A DNA stretch of 64,000 bases from Raphanus sativus (taxonomy: Eukaryota > Streptophyta > Magnoliopsida > Brassicales > Brassicaceae): assembly GCF_000801105.2 (NCBI RefSeq), contig NC_079512.1, positions 37,465,848 through 37,529,847 on the forward strand, written 5' to 3'. The notes below the pieces were generated by a model. The model searched no databases. It had not been told where the DNA came from and saw only the letters and a list, made by a program, of their open reading frames with translations. Shown in pieces: positions 48,296-60,900 of this stretch (position 1 is the first letter of the stretch; each line of letters opens with the position of its first letter). Made by a program: the position numbers and the translations under genes.

Positions 48296-50919
48296 TATTG
48301 GGTACAGCACAGCACAATAGCTTCGTTCAGATGGGTCTATATTAATTGGTGTGGTATATATATATATGTGTGTTTGTAAATGTCTGATCATATAGTTCCA
48401 GGCTTCTAGTTATTGACAAGAAAGAACTTCATTAATTTGGATAAAATTTATGAAATATGTTCTCATCATCACTTAATTTTAGCAGTGTAACAGATACTGC
48501 AAGTTTTCTTTTTTGAATGAATACTAGAAGTTTACGGCACGTGGTCATGTTATCTAAAATTATGTATATACTACATGCTAGCAAATAAAGAGGAAAAACG
48601 AAAGTGAGACCTAACTTTTTTTCTTTTGAACATTAAAAATTAACATATAAGTAAGACCTAACTTGATAATTAAATATATACTTAAGAACTGAGATTGTTC
48701 TGCGGACTTTTACCTCGTTCATTTTATGTCTATTCATAAAAATTGAATAGAAGATAAAATATAACTCTAAGTTTTGAATTTCATGGTTACTATCTCTTCT
48801 TTCCTTTCTTTCTCCTGAACCTCAGTACCTTGAAGTTACAAAAAAAAAAACTTCAGTAACTTGAAGATTTAAGTTTTGAATTTCAACTTGTTTAGGTTGC
48901 TTATATGCTTTTTGGATGGGCTTTAGAGCAACATTATCCATAGAAACCACGTGGGTTTCTTCAATTTCTTTTTTTTTTATTAAAAAAAAATTAAAACCAC
49001 CATATGTAGTGAAAAAAAAGCTGAACGGGTTTTTTTATATACGTCTTTCTTCTCTGTTTCTTTCCCTTTTCTCTCTATTTGGTGGACCCTTCCTGTTTTA
49101 AAACTCTTTACAGAACCTGCAATATTAGTGCTCTTAGCTTCCTTATGGGATTTAATTGCTGAGAATAACTTTTTTTTCTTCTAGTTTATGTATTAGACTT
49201 TGCATCCTACCTCATTGTTCTAATATAATCTAATTCAACAGAAAAAAAAAGAGAAGAAGATAAAATACAACTTTCTATTCAAAACGAAGACATCTTGGTT
49301 ACAATGAACATATACATATGATACACTGGCGTATGTCTTTCAGTTAAACGTCGGAAACGTTTACACAAAAGATGTTGAATCAAATTCTATCAACAAAGTA
49401 ACAAATTAAAGGGTGAATTGGCTGAAAATATAAGAAGAATGTAGTAATTAGGAAAATACCTAAATATTATGGGAAAAAGTGGCGGAGGGAAAAAACTTAG
49501 AGAGAAATAAGGTAGAGAATGTAAATATGATAAAAGTTGTAGACATTGAGTGCAATTATTCCAAACTAAACCCAAAAAGAAAAAAAACTAATCCTTTAGC
49601 TTCTAGAAGAATATATCATACTATTACAGTCCCGACAAGTTATGATAAAATACTATCTTACCACTTGGCAACATGCTTACTTTTCCAGTTTCCACAACCT
49701 TATGGGCCCGTACCTATTTCGGCTATAGGCCACCTAATTATGATGTGGATGTTATTATGGTTATTATTGTTATCAACAAAAAGTCATGCAAAATAATTTT
49801 GAAGTCAACTTAAGAAACTTATCCATCGGCTTATGACCCAATATACTTCCAAATTCGATCTCACCAAGTCTAGGGTTCAAACTTGTTATTCTGCCTGTAG
49901 CAGTAGTTCAAGCGATCACTCTTGAGTATATCAATATAATGATATAAATCGCACCAATCAACGTAGTACGACCGCGTAGACAAAATTATCTTATATCTCG
50001 TCTATCCCAATTTTGATTTCAGTTTTTATTTTGTCGGTGATCACACGGTTTTGAACACGCCTGTACAGATAACACTGTGGTAATATTACATATTTTAATT
50101 GTTTTTAAATGACAAAATAGCACTCGAAATACCTATAGACGATAGTAATGTATTCGACTATAACAGCAGCTAGAAATCCACATTCATTAACTCAGAATCT
50201 CTCAACTTAGTACCTGAAAGAACTATAAAAGTGAGTGATATGTTTGGCTCACATTGGGAAACAAACTTATTTCATTGCCCATGTTAACCTGTTCAAGAAG
50301 ACCAGAACATCAGTCGGTTAGTGGGGCCAGCTAATATAATTAATTACTTATGGATTTATCCTAACAAAAACGTTATGTCATTTGGATGCGTTCTACCAGT
50401 CGTCGAGATTCCTGATTTCGATTTCCAGAGAACTGAGACGAGCCAAAATGATGAAAATAATGATTTACTATGATGAACATGGACTACATCGATATTTTTT
50501 ATATTTTGCTCAAAGAATACTCATATTCATATAGTAATATTAGTTAGATTTCTTTTATTGGTTACTTTGACATTTTGCAGTGAAATAGGTATTATGTATA
50601 TTTCAATCTATGTATGTTAAACAAATGAGCTCTAGAAACAAGAAAAATGACACTCTTTTGTTTTCATTGATGACTAGTATAGGATTCACAAGGTAAAAAA
50701 ACACACGTAGATCCTACGTAACACGAACCAAGCGGCGCCGTATAGCATATGTTAGCACACTAAAATCCTCGTCCGTGTTAGCTTAATGACTTACTATTAA
50801 TTACAACGTCAAGCAAGCTCCCGATTTATCGTTTCCCTATTTAATTTATACAAATCCGATTCATCCTTTTTTCTTAAATTCAAATTAACGCGGGTTAACT
50901 CGGTCACCGAGTGAACTCG
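48296..50919. other. Intergenic between Helitrons and DnaJ gene
   Basis: AT-rich, no supported gene; ARO3 (At4g36030), expected here, is not seen. A 105-codon frame at 49479-49796 has no recognisable domain and is not called. Confidence 0.5.
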
Positions 50920-51429
50920 CTACCAGCACTGATCTGTTTCCCAGTTCCGGCCAACGTAACCGCCCATCCCCGAGTTACCGACGGTCAAAGGCCTGCTCCG
51001 GCGAAGCATCCTCCGATCGTAGACAGATCGTTTCTCGGGATCAGAAAGCGTACAGTAAGCCGCGTGGATCTTCATGAACTCATCGGCCGACGACGCAGAA
51101 GAAGAAGAAGAACTCGTCCGATCGGTTCCCGCCGCCACGTCTGGATGGCAGATCCTGGCCAGTCTCCGGTAAGCCGATTTGATATCCTGGCTCGTCGCGC
51201 CGAGAGGAACCTCCAGGATCTCGTAGAGAGAAGCGTTCGCCGTCGTTGTCGTCAATCGTAGCGGGATCTGGTGCAGCCGCGGGGCGTCCTCCGTGCAGGT
51301 GTATGAGCAAGAGGCGGAGACGGGAGGAGGCGAGATACGGGCGGAGCGAGACGGAGGAGATACGGGGGAGAGAGGGGGAGACGTGGAGAGGAATGGATTA
51401 GCGAAGGAGGTTGGAGAAGAAGAAAGCAT
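50920..51429 (-). CDS. DJC23: Chloroplast-targeted DnaJ-domain protein (J11-like)
   Basis: Small Hsp40-type J protein, the co-chaperone that stimulates Hsp70 ATPase in the plastid stroma. A single exon of 169 residues. Residues 1-60 are Ser/Pro/Thr-rich and poor in acidic residues, a chloroplast transit peptide. The J domain runs from LYEILEVPLGATSQDIKSAY through RRLARICHPDVAA (the essential HPD motif) and KIHAAYCTLSDPEKRSVYDR, with a Ser-rich insert between helices II and III. There is no Gly/Phe or zinc domain, as in Arabidopsis At4g36040 (161 residues). The symbol DJC23 is from memory and is less certain than the family. Confidence 0.92.
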   Translation of the reverse strand: MLSSSPTSFANPFLSTSPPLSPVSPPSRSARISPPPVSASCSYTCTEDAPRLHQIPLRLTTTTANASLYEILEVPLGATSQDIKSAYRRLARICHPDVAAGTDRTSSSSSSASSADEFMKIHAAYCTLSDPEKRSVYDRRMLRRSRPLTVGNSGMGGYVGRNWETDQCW

Positions 51430-51512
51430 CTTTTGCTGTTAAACGGTGTCGTTTGCGTAGTTCTGATTGGTTTTCTCTGCTTTGGTTTGAGAGAGGGAAA
51501 GAGACGGAGAGA

Positions 51513-51522
51513 TTTATTTATA
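51513..51522 (-). promoter_or_regulatory. TATA box of the DnaJ gene
   Basis: TATAAATAAA on the minus strand, about 85 bp upstream of the start codon. Confidence 0.55.
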
Positions 51523-53813
51523 GAGGAAGATGCGATTAGTCGTTAATTGCTTAATTAGTACTCAATTAGTTTTAAATTACATACTAAAAGTAGGATTAAG
51601 ATACGGGCCGGGTTAAGTAGTGTACAAGCGGATCGGATCCTGTTGAGCTGAGTCAGATAAAGGAGCTTATCCAGTTTGGAATTATTGCGGTAGAGATAAG
51701 AATGTACGTAAGATTTTACTCGATACGGGCCAAATTGTGCTGTGGATATAATTGTCATATTACCAAATTATACCAAAGTTATTTGTCTTTTCTTTTCTCC
51801 CAATAACTAATTGTACGAAAACAAATATCGAGCTGTGGGTTTTAGTTATTATTTTAATTTAAATACATAATTTTGATTTTTTTAAGAGAAATTCTAAATT
51901 TGATTTTTCTCAGAGGAGATATTTATTTTCGTATATTGACTATTGTTAAATACTTGCATGGAAAAGTAATTTCGACCATTCAATCTTTGCTGGATACTTT
52001 AGAAGACAGAAATAGATTTTTAGTAAGATGGATTGCCTCACCACCATACAAACATATATATTTAAATATTTATGTGATCTTTTTCCTTACATAAATGGAA
52101 ATCTAGAATATATAACTTGTGGTGAAATTTTCTTCTTCTCTCATTTTAAATTTAAATAAAATTTAAATTTTAGTGATTATTGTGTAAGGTTTAGTATTGA
52201 AGATATGAAATTAAATTTATAAATTTCTATAAATAATTTTAAACATTTATAAATGATTTAGAAGAATTAATTTTATCTTTTCACAATAAACGTAAAATAC
52301 TTATAAAAATGATTATCAATCAAATTTGAGAACTCTAAAAATTATGTTAAAACACTGTTTCTATACTTAAAATTAGAATATTCCTATACAACAAAAATGA
52401 TAATATACATATATTTTCAAATTTCTCTTCTTACGAAAGAGGGATTATAGTTGTCATAATCAGTGAAAGTCCACTATTTTTAATTGCTTTTAAATATTCA
52501 GAAAAGAAAAGTCGTCTAAATTATTTTTTATTTTTGATTGAGTGTTGGAGGAGGAGGTAATTCAAAAGAACTAAAATCACGGGATGGAAAATATCAGCCA
52601 CATTTTTATAAGTGTCATTCACTGAATTTTGCCTTTTTAAAAAAACTTTTTAAATTTGATTTTGTTTTTAATTAATAAACTACAAGGTATGCGTGGTAAC
52701 TTCTTTGAATGAACAAACCTTTCTCACGTGGAATTTTCAGTAAATGCATCACTTTCCAATAAACAAATGTTTTCAAATTGACAATCTCAAAGATCAAATA
52801 GGTTTAAGCTACTCTTGTCAAAACCATTACGTTGATATGTCCTTAACGGGACCAACTATGAAAAGAGCTCATCGTCCCATTACAATCCAATTCAGACTGA
52901 TCTCCCCTTAGTCCTCCTCCTCCGTATGCAAATCCGAGTCGATCACGTAGACGCTGAGTATTAACCATATTTCGGTTCTAGAAGATTGTGATCGAGTGAG
53001 TTTATCTTAAAAACAAAACTGTCTATACTTCTCTCCAACCACGTGTTTTGCTCATCTTTGATAGGCGGCCACCGAAAATAACTGCTATCAAAATCCAATT
53101 GGTGTGTGTGGTTAGTGCCGGTCGATTCAATTGTTTCTCAGATAAAACTTATCCAGATCCTGTGGATCATACTAATCTAATTTTCTCCTTTTCATCAGCT
53201 AACCTTAAATGTGAAAGACATTGACAAACACGTCCAAAGGAAGATAAGATGGAAAGAAAACAGATTTTCGATTTTAGAATTTATCAAAAGTAAAAAAAAA
53301 AAGGGCTATTCAACACTTCTGACGTATTCAAAAGGCAAGCAACGTACAGTTTTTACTTGTATAATCGAAACATTGAATAAAACAAATGGCGAGTGATGTC
53401 GAAGATCGACACCACCAAGTCGTGGGTGACACATTCCCTTACATAAGCATTTTTGCGCTTTCTCGTCATCGTCCATTTAAATATCACTCCACAACACATA
53501 CGTATACGTATTTATGTCAATTAACATTAATACTTTATGATTGATATTTCTGCCAAACGTTAGACTATTATACCATAAGAGATATATAACTACGTTACGA
53601 AGCTAAATCACATTAAAAGAGGGATACATTGATAGAGACAAGAAAACCAAATCGAGAGCAAATCTAGACATTGGTCAACTCAACTCACAAGACAGATAAC
53701 ATTAACTATACACCGACATCATTGAGGTGCTACAGTGTACCTGAGCTCACTAGATTAAATACCTTCTTCCTGAAGTACTATAATATTAGTTTACTAACCA
53801 TTCACATGAACCA
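51523..53813. other. Intergenic between DnaJ gene and APE2-like gene
   Basis: AT-rich, with no supported gene or clear transposon ends. Open frames of 60-75 codons here have no recognisable domains. Confidence 0.5.
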
Positions 53814-56280
53814 TCACTTGTCTCGGAATTTGGATGAAGCCCATTTGAAATAACCACAGTTTGCTTCTGGATTAGAGGAAGGTCCCTGCAAAAAGACATG
53901 CCATAGAGATTAGAGTATTGTTTTCACTTTTAGAAAGCAAATTAGTTATGTTTTGTTTTTTAACCTCAGCACGAGAGCAGACGTAGAATCTGCGTCCAAA
54001 TGTGGGACCTGGTTTCTTTACAACCCGAGCTACACAAGCTTCTTTGTGTCCTTTGCAGAGAGGTATGCTGTTTCGCATAAGGTTCTGTATTCTCTGCCAC
54101 TCCATTAATGCTGCATCGTTTTTCTGTTTAGTAGATGAACCGCTTTGATCTTGTTCCTGTGATGAAGTAGTAGTAAGTTCATCGTCTTCTTTGCCGGAAA
54201 CAGTCGGTTCTGTGATGCTCTCTCCTTGGGAGGAGCTCTGGCTTGAGGAAAAATTTGAAGGTGATTTAGAAGTGAAAAAGGACTTTAGAGAAAGCTGTTG
54301 AGAAGAAGATTGGATCCTCCTCACTTTCTTCCTGTTTCCATCTCTAGAGATATCCTCAGCTCTCACAGATGACACACACATTCTATCACTAAGGTTACTA
54401 GTGGAGCCTCCAGATGTGGTGGTTACTCTCACAGTGGATTCTTTCTCCGAAGAGCAAGATTCCTCAGGTGAAGTACCCGTCAAGCTGCAGTTTCTGAGTG
54501 GTACTGTAGAGATCTCTCCACAACTTTGACTTGATGATGAACATGATACCTCAATGGCTTTGGCTTGCTCATTGGCTTGTCTTTTCATTAACACTGACGC
54601 TGTTACAATGAGAAAAGAGCGAAGAAGCTGAAATAAGTTGATAACTCTCATCAACCCATCCCATAGAAATGAATAAACAATAGTTTTCTGGTACCAAGAG
54701 TTTGCTGAAAACCGTAAATCATGGGAAGATATCTCGAAGCTAAAGGCGGTGTGCTGTGTTGGGGGATGTCAGGCAAATCATCAAAACTTGTGAATACAGG
54801 TACATGGTCTGATCCCTTTAGTTTCACACCCAATCCACCTTTCCACCTGTAGGTGTAGTTTTCACAGACTAATCTGAGAATCAAACTAAAAAGTGAGATC
54901 ATGAGTAAACTACATATATATAGACTTTACCTTGTTGGCACAGTTTCATTCTTAAACCGCTTGTACTCTGTTAATATGTCACATTCCTTCACATGACAAG
55001 CTAAAAAACTATGGCCCTGCTGATCTCCTTCTTCATGCAAGCATGGTCCAGCAACTAAAATATGATCAATTCTCGAACCGTAATTAAACTGTTCTGCTCC
55101 ACTACTTGAAGACCAACATGTGAATGCATCTCTCCTGTTAGAAACACACAGAAAGAAGCTGAAAATGGCATAGCTCCATAAACGAACATAGAAGATGTTA
55201 TCACACACACACACACCTTTCAGGATGTTTAGATCTGAAAACGTCAGAGAAGGAGCCACCACGTTCAACTAGGAGAGATCTAAACCATTTTCTGAACCTG
55301 CATTTTATTTTTTTTAAACTGCCATGAAAATGAAAGACCTAGTAGAAAAAAGGAGATGATGAGTATCATCAGTATTAAACATACTCGTTTTTCTCGAAAT
55401 CAGGGCCAGCTTCACATCGATCCATAGCAAAAGGAGCAATGTTGAGATCCCCAACAACAAATACCCTTCTTCCTTGACGCAAAAGACATTCCCACCTTCT
55501 CTACAAATGAAAACTAACAAACAATTCACCCCAAGAAAGATCAAAGAGTACCTACATTCTGAGAAACCGAAAAGAGTTTACCTCTAAAACATCATAGAAG
55601 CGATGCTTAAACTCAATCCTCTCAGCATCATCAGCTACAGCTCGCGGTCCATAGACATTAAAAACAACTAATAGAAACATACACAGTTAACAAAAGAAGA
55701 AGCATTCCATTTCATTTCCAGCCTAAAGGAAGTAAACAATTGAGTAATAAAAATACCAAAGTGGGAGTGATCAGTAATAACGCAACGACCCTCTTGGTCA
55801 ATCCTAAGAAGCTCTTCTTTGTCATACTCCTCAAGACCTTGAGCAATAACACAAGAAGTATCATTCTTCTTCCCACCTCCGTTTACAAGACCAGTGAATC
55901 CTTCTTCAGCAGCAACAGGCAAAGCAGCTTCACAGCTTGAAGTTGCTGACTTTACCCTGCAGAACGTTGCTACACCTGCCAAATTTTTCGTTTAAAAAAA
56001 AAAACTCAAATTTTTTTTTAAACAGAGTGAATAGTGATTTTGATGAGGGGGTGTCCGTACCAGAGTAACCAGTACGACCTTTCTCGCACGTGCGAGTGCA
56101 CGAGAAGAAGGATTCGTAGCCTTGGGCTATCGTTAAATCCGCTGTTAGTTCTTGTCTCCTCAGCTTCGTTTCCTGGAAGCAGATGATATCGGCGTCGAAG
56201 GAATCGAGGAGTTTCAGGAGGGATTCGAACTGAGAAACTCGTTGTCTGAGGCCATTCACGTTGTAACTCACTATCTTCAT
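53814..56280 (-). CDS. APE2: AP endonuclease 2 (APE2)-like DNA repair nuclease
   Basis: Exonuclease III family enzyme that cleaves at abasic sites and trims 3' ends; nuclear. Nine exons with canonical sites: 56280-56061, 55975-55757, 55667-55582, 55500-55385, 55297-55217, 55134-54931, 54846-54695, 54599-53965, 53885-53814; 594 residues. Seen: [15 protein letters not shown] (metal-binding Asn), [11 protein letters not shown] (catalytic Glu), [36 protein letters not shown] (Asp and Asn), [10 protein letters not shown] and [12 protein letters not shown] (catalytic Asp-His). In the C-terminal half, QLSLKSFF is a PCNA-interaction (PIP) box, and [20 protein letters not shown] with [11 protein letters not shown] and NCGYFKWA forms a zf-GRF domain that binds single-stranded DNA. 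An 11-codon in-frame extension (Met at 56313) is possible, but the Met at 56280 sits where the family begins. Corresponds to At4g36050. Confidence 0.95.
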
Positions 56281-56642
56281 CCTCCTCTCCTCTCTTCTTC
56301 CTTCAAAGTTCATTCATTTAATTGTATCGTGAGGTTGGACGGTTGAGATCTGATAAATACACAACTCTAAGCATCGACGATTGGTAGAGTGAACGCGTGG
56401 ATTATTAACTGTAACCGGATGTACAAGATTATAGTTGGTTTAGAGCTTGACCCTTCCTTCCTTCTTTTATATGAGCAGCAAGTGAGTGCTAGTATTAGTA
56501 TTGACCCAACTTGCTGCTCGTTATGGATGTGCTGTTAACATAGAGTGTATACTCAAAAACTAACTCGAGCAAGCTCTTCATTCAATAGGTTACTACTCAA
56601 CAACTCAAAGCTGTTCACGACAACAATCGTAAAAATGATTTG
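56281..56642. other. Upstream region of the APE2-like gene
   Basis: Promoter side of the nuclease gene; no other gene is seen. bHLH11 and CPK18, which lie between these genes in Arabidopsis, are not seen. Confidence 0.5.
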
Positions 56643-56658
56643 GGAGTCGATAGTACTT

Positions 56659-57693
56659 TTTTTTTTTCCGCCAATGGATTATATTAATTAAACGGGCCAA
56701 GCCCAGAAAAAAGCCGAAGCCCACATACACTAAAGTCCTTACAAAGCCCAGAAGTCTACGGGCTTAAACAAGAAAAGCTAAAAAGGCCCAACGACTTACA
56801 AAAACCAAAAGGCCAAACGAAATGGCAATCTCGACATGGAATGGTGGACACGTGGTTCCATCAACACCATCCATTCGCCATCGTTTCATCTTGACCATCT
56901 CCCATCTCCGCCTCGAGACGTTGCCGGAGCACCACCACCTTAACCCTCGTTACGTCGGAGCTCTTAGACCGAAAAGCCTCCAAACGTAGCCATATCTTTT
57001 CTTCACCGCACCGTCCTTCCGTCAGGGGAGATCCATCGAACACACGAGATCTCACCGACTGTGACTCACTTAAAACCCTAGATCGGCGCATCGAGAAACC
57101 GCTTCCAGCCTACTCTTATACGAAACTGCTTCGACCCATACCAACACAAAGACGACCAGAGCCAGTCTCGCCTTTAAACACCTCAAGCTAGTATCCCCAA
57201 CCCAACCTAAAAGAATTCGGGTTCCAAACCGACAGATTGGAGCTTTGCGAGCCTCCACTCTCCGGAACCAAAGCCGACGCAGGCGGAGTTCAGTAAATCT
57301 CCCCTTCCCGGAAGCTGAAACCGGCGTCGGTGGAACTGAGGAAGCTTCCACCTCCCGGAGAAGACCCGACGACGATGGATCTCAGGTAGCCTCCATCTCC
57401 TGGGGACAAAACTGAAAACGCGAGCCCATCCATCGATACCGAAGCCTCCAATCGGTCGCGTCCTTACTCCAACCGACGAGCCACCGTTGAACAGTAGTTG
57501 TGGAATCAGAGCTCGAACAAGACAACCGTTGAAGGACGGTGATGAAAGGCCAAAAAAAACTAAATGAACGGAAGAAAAATGGCTTCGGCGCCGGCACGGA
57601 CGCTCACGCGCCAGCCGGACGTCGGACCAAACTTTTAGTGAAACTCTTTAAAGACGCAATAATTTGACAAAACTCCACTAAAAGAGATTCTGT
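56659..57693 (-). mobile_element. Full poly(A) non-coding retroposon with 16-bp target duplication
   Basis: Reverse-oriented: the A tail is the T run from 56657 to about 56668. The element is flanked by a perfect 16-bp duplication GGAGTCGATAGTACTT (56643-56658 and 57694-57709). Its 3' end reads TTTAATTAATATAATCCATTGGCGG before the A tail, with TGGGCTT and TTCGGC motifs, like the copies at 1-608 and 18693-19189. Open frames of 70-93 codons inside it are Arg/Ser-rich with no known domain. At about 1,035 bp it is the longest copy here. Confidence 0.9.
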
Positions 57694-57923
57694 GGAGTCG
57701 ATAGTACTTAGTTTGCCTTTCATTCCGATTATTGATGATAAAACTATAATATGTAATTACCGTTGAAGCTTGGTAAAATCGGTTATTTAAACATAAAAAA
57801 TCTAGAAAAATAAATAAAGCCTTGAGAGTTTTGAGCACATATTGTTACTATTTACAGACCTAACCACTTCAAACTCAATTCCTACCCCCAAAATGGTTAA
57901 TGTATACTCCAAAAAAAGCCAAG

Positions 57924-60900
57924 TTAGAACCAAGGATGCCATGTTGGATCCATCATACATAGGTTGCGAGGCGACAAAGCTGCTTCCACCAATTCATTCA
58001 CACCTCTTTGCACAGACTGTGAGGGATCAACCGAGTTCTCATCCTGCCAAAACAAAGGAAATATATCATCAGATTCCATTCAGAAAAAAATGATAATACA
58101 ATAATCCCTCTTTTCGAGTTTTTTTTATAAGATTGTTATCTAAGTGGAGTTGTCAAAAATGATTGATTATACCTCTTCGGAGAAATACTGTGGAGCGATT
58201 CCACTGAGTCGCCTTATAACATCGTCTACGTTTGAGTCAACTTTGTGCTTTAGCTCTGCTGAGCTCAAAGTAGCAACTCCTGTAACCGGAGGAATAGGCA
58301 TTCCTAGAGTCCTTCTCCCAAACCAAGACAGAAGCTCATCGCGGAAGAACATGGCTAACTGATATCGAATATGTTCCTTTTGCTGAAATATATCAAAAGA
58401 GAAGAAAGAGGTTAGAGGCCAAATCATCACCTCAAGCTTTGGTAATATATATTCTTATTTACCTTGGAGCAGAACACCGCCTGAGATGCGGAACACATGT
58501 TTGACATGAGAGGGCCTTCCACACCAAAATGAGAGAAAAATGATTGCATGTTCCTTGTGAGGCGGAAAGGCACGGGCTCATTGAGCTCGAGCATCCCATT
58601 GGAGTCATAAGTTGGATGAAAGTCTGTCTGCAATATTTTCCCACTGTCTTTGGCGAATAAAATCTTGTTTGGGGATCTCCCACCGATTTGTAAAATGAAA
58701 GACATGAAATTGGAGACAGCTTGCTGGACAGCGAACTGCTTCTTGAAAGCCCAAAGATGGCTTCCGCTCATCGATATCTTGTACATGTACTGAGAGAATA
58801 TACTGTCACTGACTATGTTCTTTGTGATTTCACTATAAGCCTGTAGCCGAAGATCTCCAATTTCCTCTGGTGATATTTGCCCTGAGATGGCTGGATTCAG
58901 TTTCTCCTTGAAGTAGGTAATGGGAAGATCCGACTCTCGACCATTCCTTTCACAGTGATACTCATACACCTCAAGGAAAGTGTTGTACATGAGATCATCC
59001 TCAACCATTCGGACCTGAAACTAAAAATTGTTAGCATGCCTAGAGAGATTTACTTACTCATATCACGGACATCCAAAAGGAGAACTAGAGTGAGAGCATA
59101 TACCTGAGACCACACAGGAATTATGATCGGTGTATGAATTCCTAAATGGCGCTTTCTTGACTCCTTATGCTTATCAAACATTTGGTTCATCACACGGAAA
59201 AGCTGCAACATTCGTTCATCACTCCTCGCATTAGGAGTCAATGATGTCTGAACAATGAAATGCTTTTGCGAGCCATCAGATCCAATAAGAGTCAAACGTC
59301 TGCAGCTGCTTCCATGCCTTCGTACAATTTGTATGTCTGCTGCAACCCTATCCAACTTTACTGTATGATCAGGTGCTACTTCCTGGGCCATTAAACATCT
59401 CATTGGTTTCATTCACAGCGCATAGGGAAAGGAAATAGAATGAAAGGACGAAACTTGTATAATTAATTTACTTCCACTCTAGAGAACGTAAACACAAGAC
59501 GAGGATAACAATCAATTTTACCTGGTCGGCGAAGTACTGTCCGGGTATTTCCACATCAACAACATTGAAGTCACGCAGCACCTTGCTCTCGTCTTCCAAT
59601 CTCAACACAGCGGGAAACCTGTCTTCAACATTGCTCTGAAGAATGCTTTTCCACTCTTTCAGTTTTATTGTCAAATCTGCGAGTGTGGCAGAGAAAGAAC
59701 TACTTTCTGGATCCAGGTCTTGCTCGAAATCCTGTTTGTATTCTCTCACAAATTCAGCATGCTTGGTGACGGCATCTGCAGAAAAGCAAGCTTTGCATAC
59801 ACCGGAGAGTTCTTTCTTGAGCGGTTGGGGAACTTCAGCATTGGTGGCAGTTGGATATTTGTAACATCGATGCAACAAAGCATTCACGACCGCAAGAAGT
59901 CTTTCTTCTGGCAAAGTAACAAACCTCGAGCCTATTTCTGTGAGAAGAATCTAAGAGGAAAAAGAATCCATTAGATTATTGAAGTAAAGAAGCAGGGAAC
60001 GTGTAACTGATTCGAAATCTGAATGAAAGCTACTTGTACCAGACAGTATTTTGTCTTATCCCTTTTCCCGATTTTAGTTAATGTTAAAGATGGAAATTTG
60101 TAAATCACAAACAAAGTATTACCTCAAGTTCACTGGCCAAGTTGGTATGTTTACTCCTAAGAGTTTCCATAATATCCTTTGCCGCATCAAAAGCGCCGGC
60201 AGCTGAGATTGCCAACGAAGCACTATTCCGTATGGCTGCGTTTTGACTACTCTCAGTAATAGTTGAACTGCTCTCCACAGTAGAACGTTCATTTTCTTGG
60301 GAATGTGGGTTACCATTGTCACGGATTCCAAGAGGCCCACTACTTTGAGCACCTTGATGGATTTGAGTTTCTGATGATAAATTACCCACACTAACACCCG
60401 GAACATTCTGCTGCATTCTTTGAGCCATAATTACTCTGTTAACTTCAATTTTATTTGCCGCATCGCGACGCTCCAGTAAGTATGTGCGGAGCCAATAATA
60501 GAGAGCCTGAGATGAGAAACAGTCTCATACTTTATTGAAATGATAAAAAAAAAAGTTCATTTAATATAGTAAAGGGAACTTACCTGCGGGAACAATGCAG
60601 CAATTTTCAGTAGAACCAATTTACAATGGGGTGCTTCTGTTCGCTGCAGGGAAAGCAGCAGCTGCGGGATCCAAGAAAGCCACACCCAGTGAGGTACTTG
60701 GTCCAAGTGTTTATCAAATATCCTACCCGCAGGTTCATTCGTCGTATCGAAACTGAGAAGATAAAGGACACGAGCCATGTGACTTCTGGAATGGGAAACT
60801 CCAAATCTTATACCCTGAAGAAAGCAGCTGACAGCATATTCTAGCCAGATTTCATCTCCTGTTTCTTGGTATGCCTGCGAAACGAAAGTAAAATATATTA

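Noticed and set aside
49479..49796. 105-codon open frame between Helitrons and the DnaJ gene
   Set aside because: No recognisable domain or codon pattern; the surrounding DNA looks intergenic.
56861..57597. Several Arg- and Trp-rich open frames on the minus strand
   Set aside because: All lie inside the poly(A) retroposon and overlap each other in different frames; none has a known domain.
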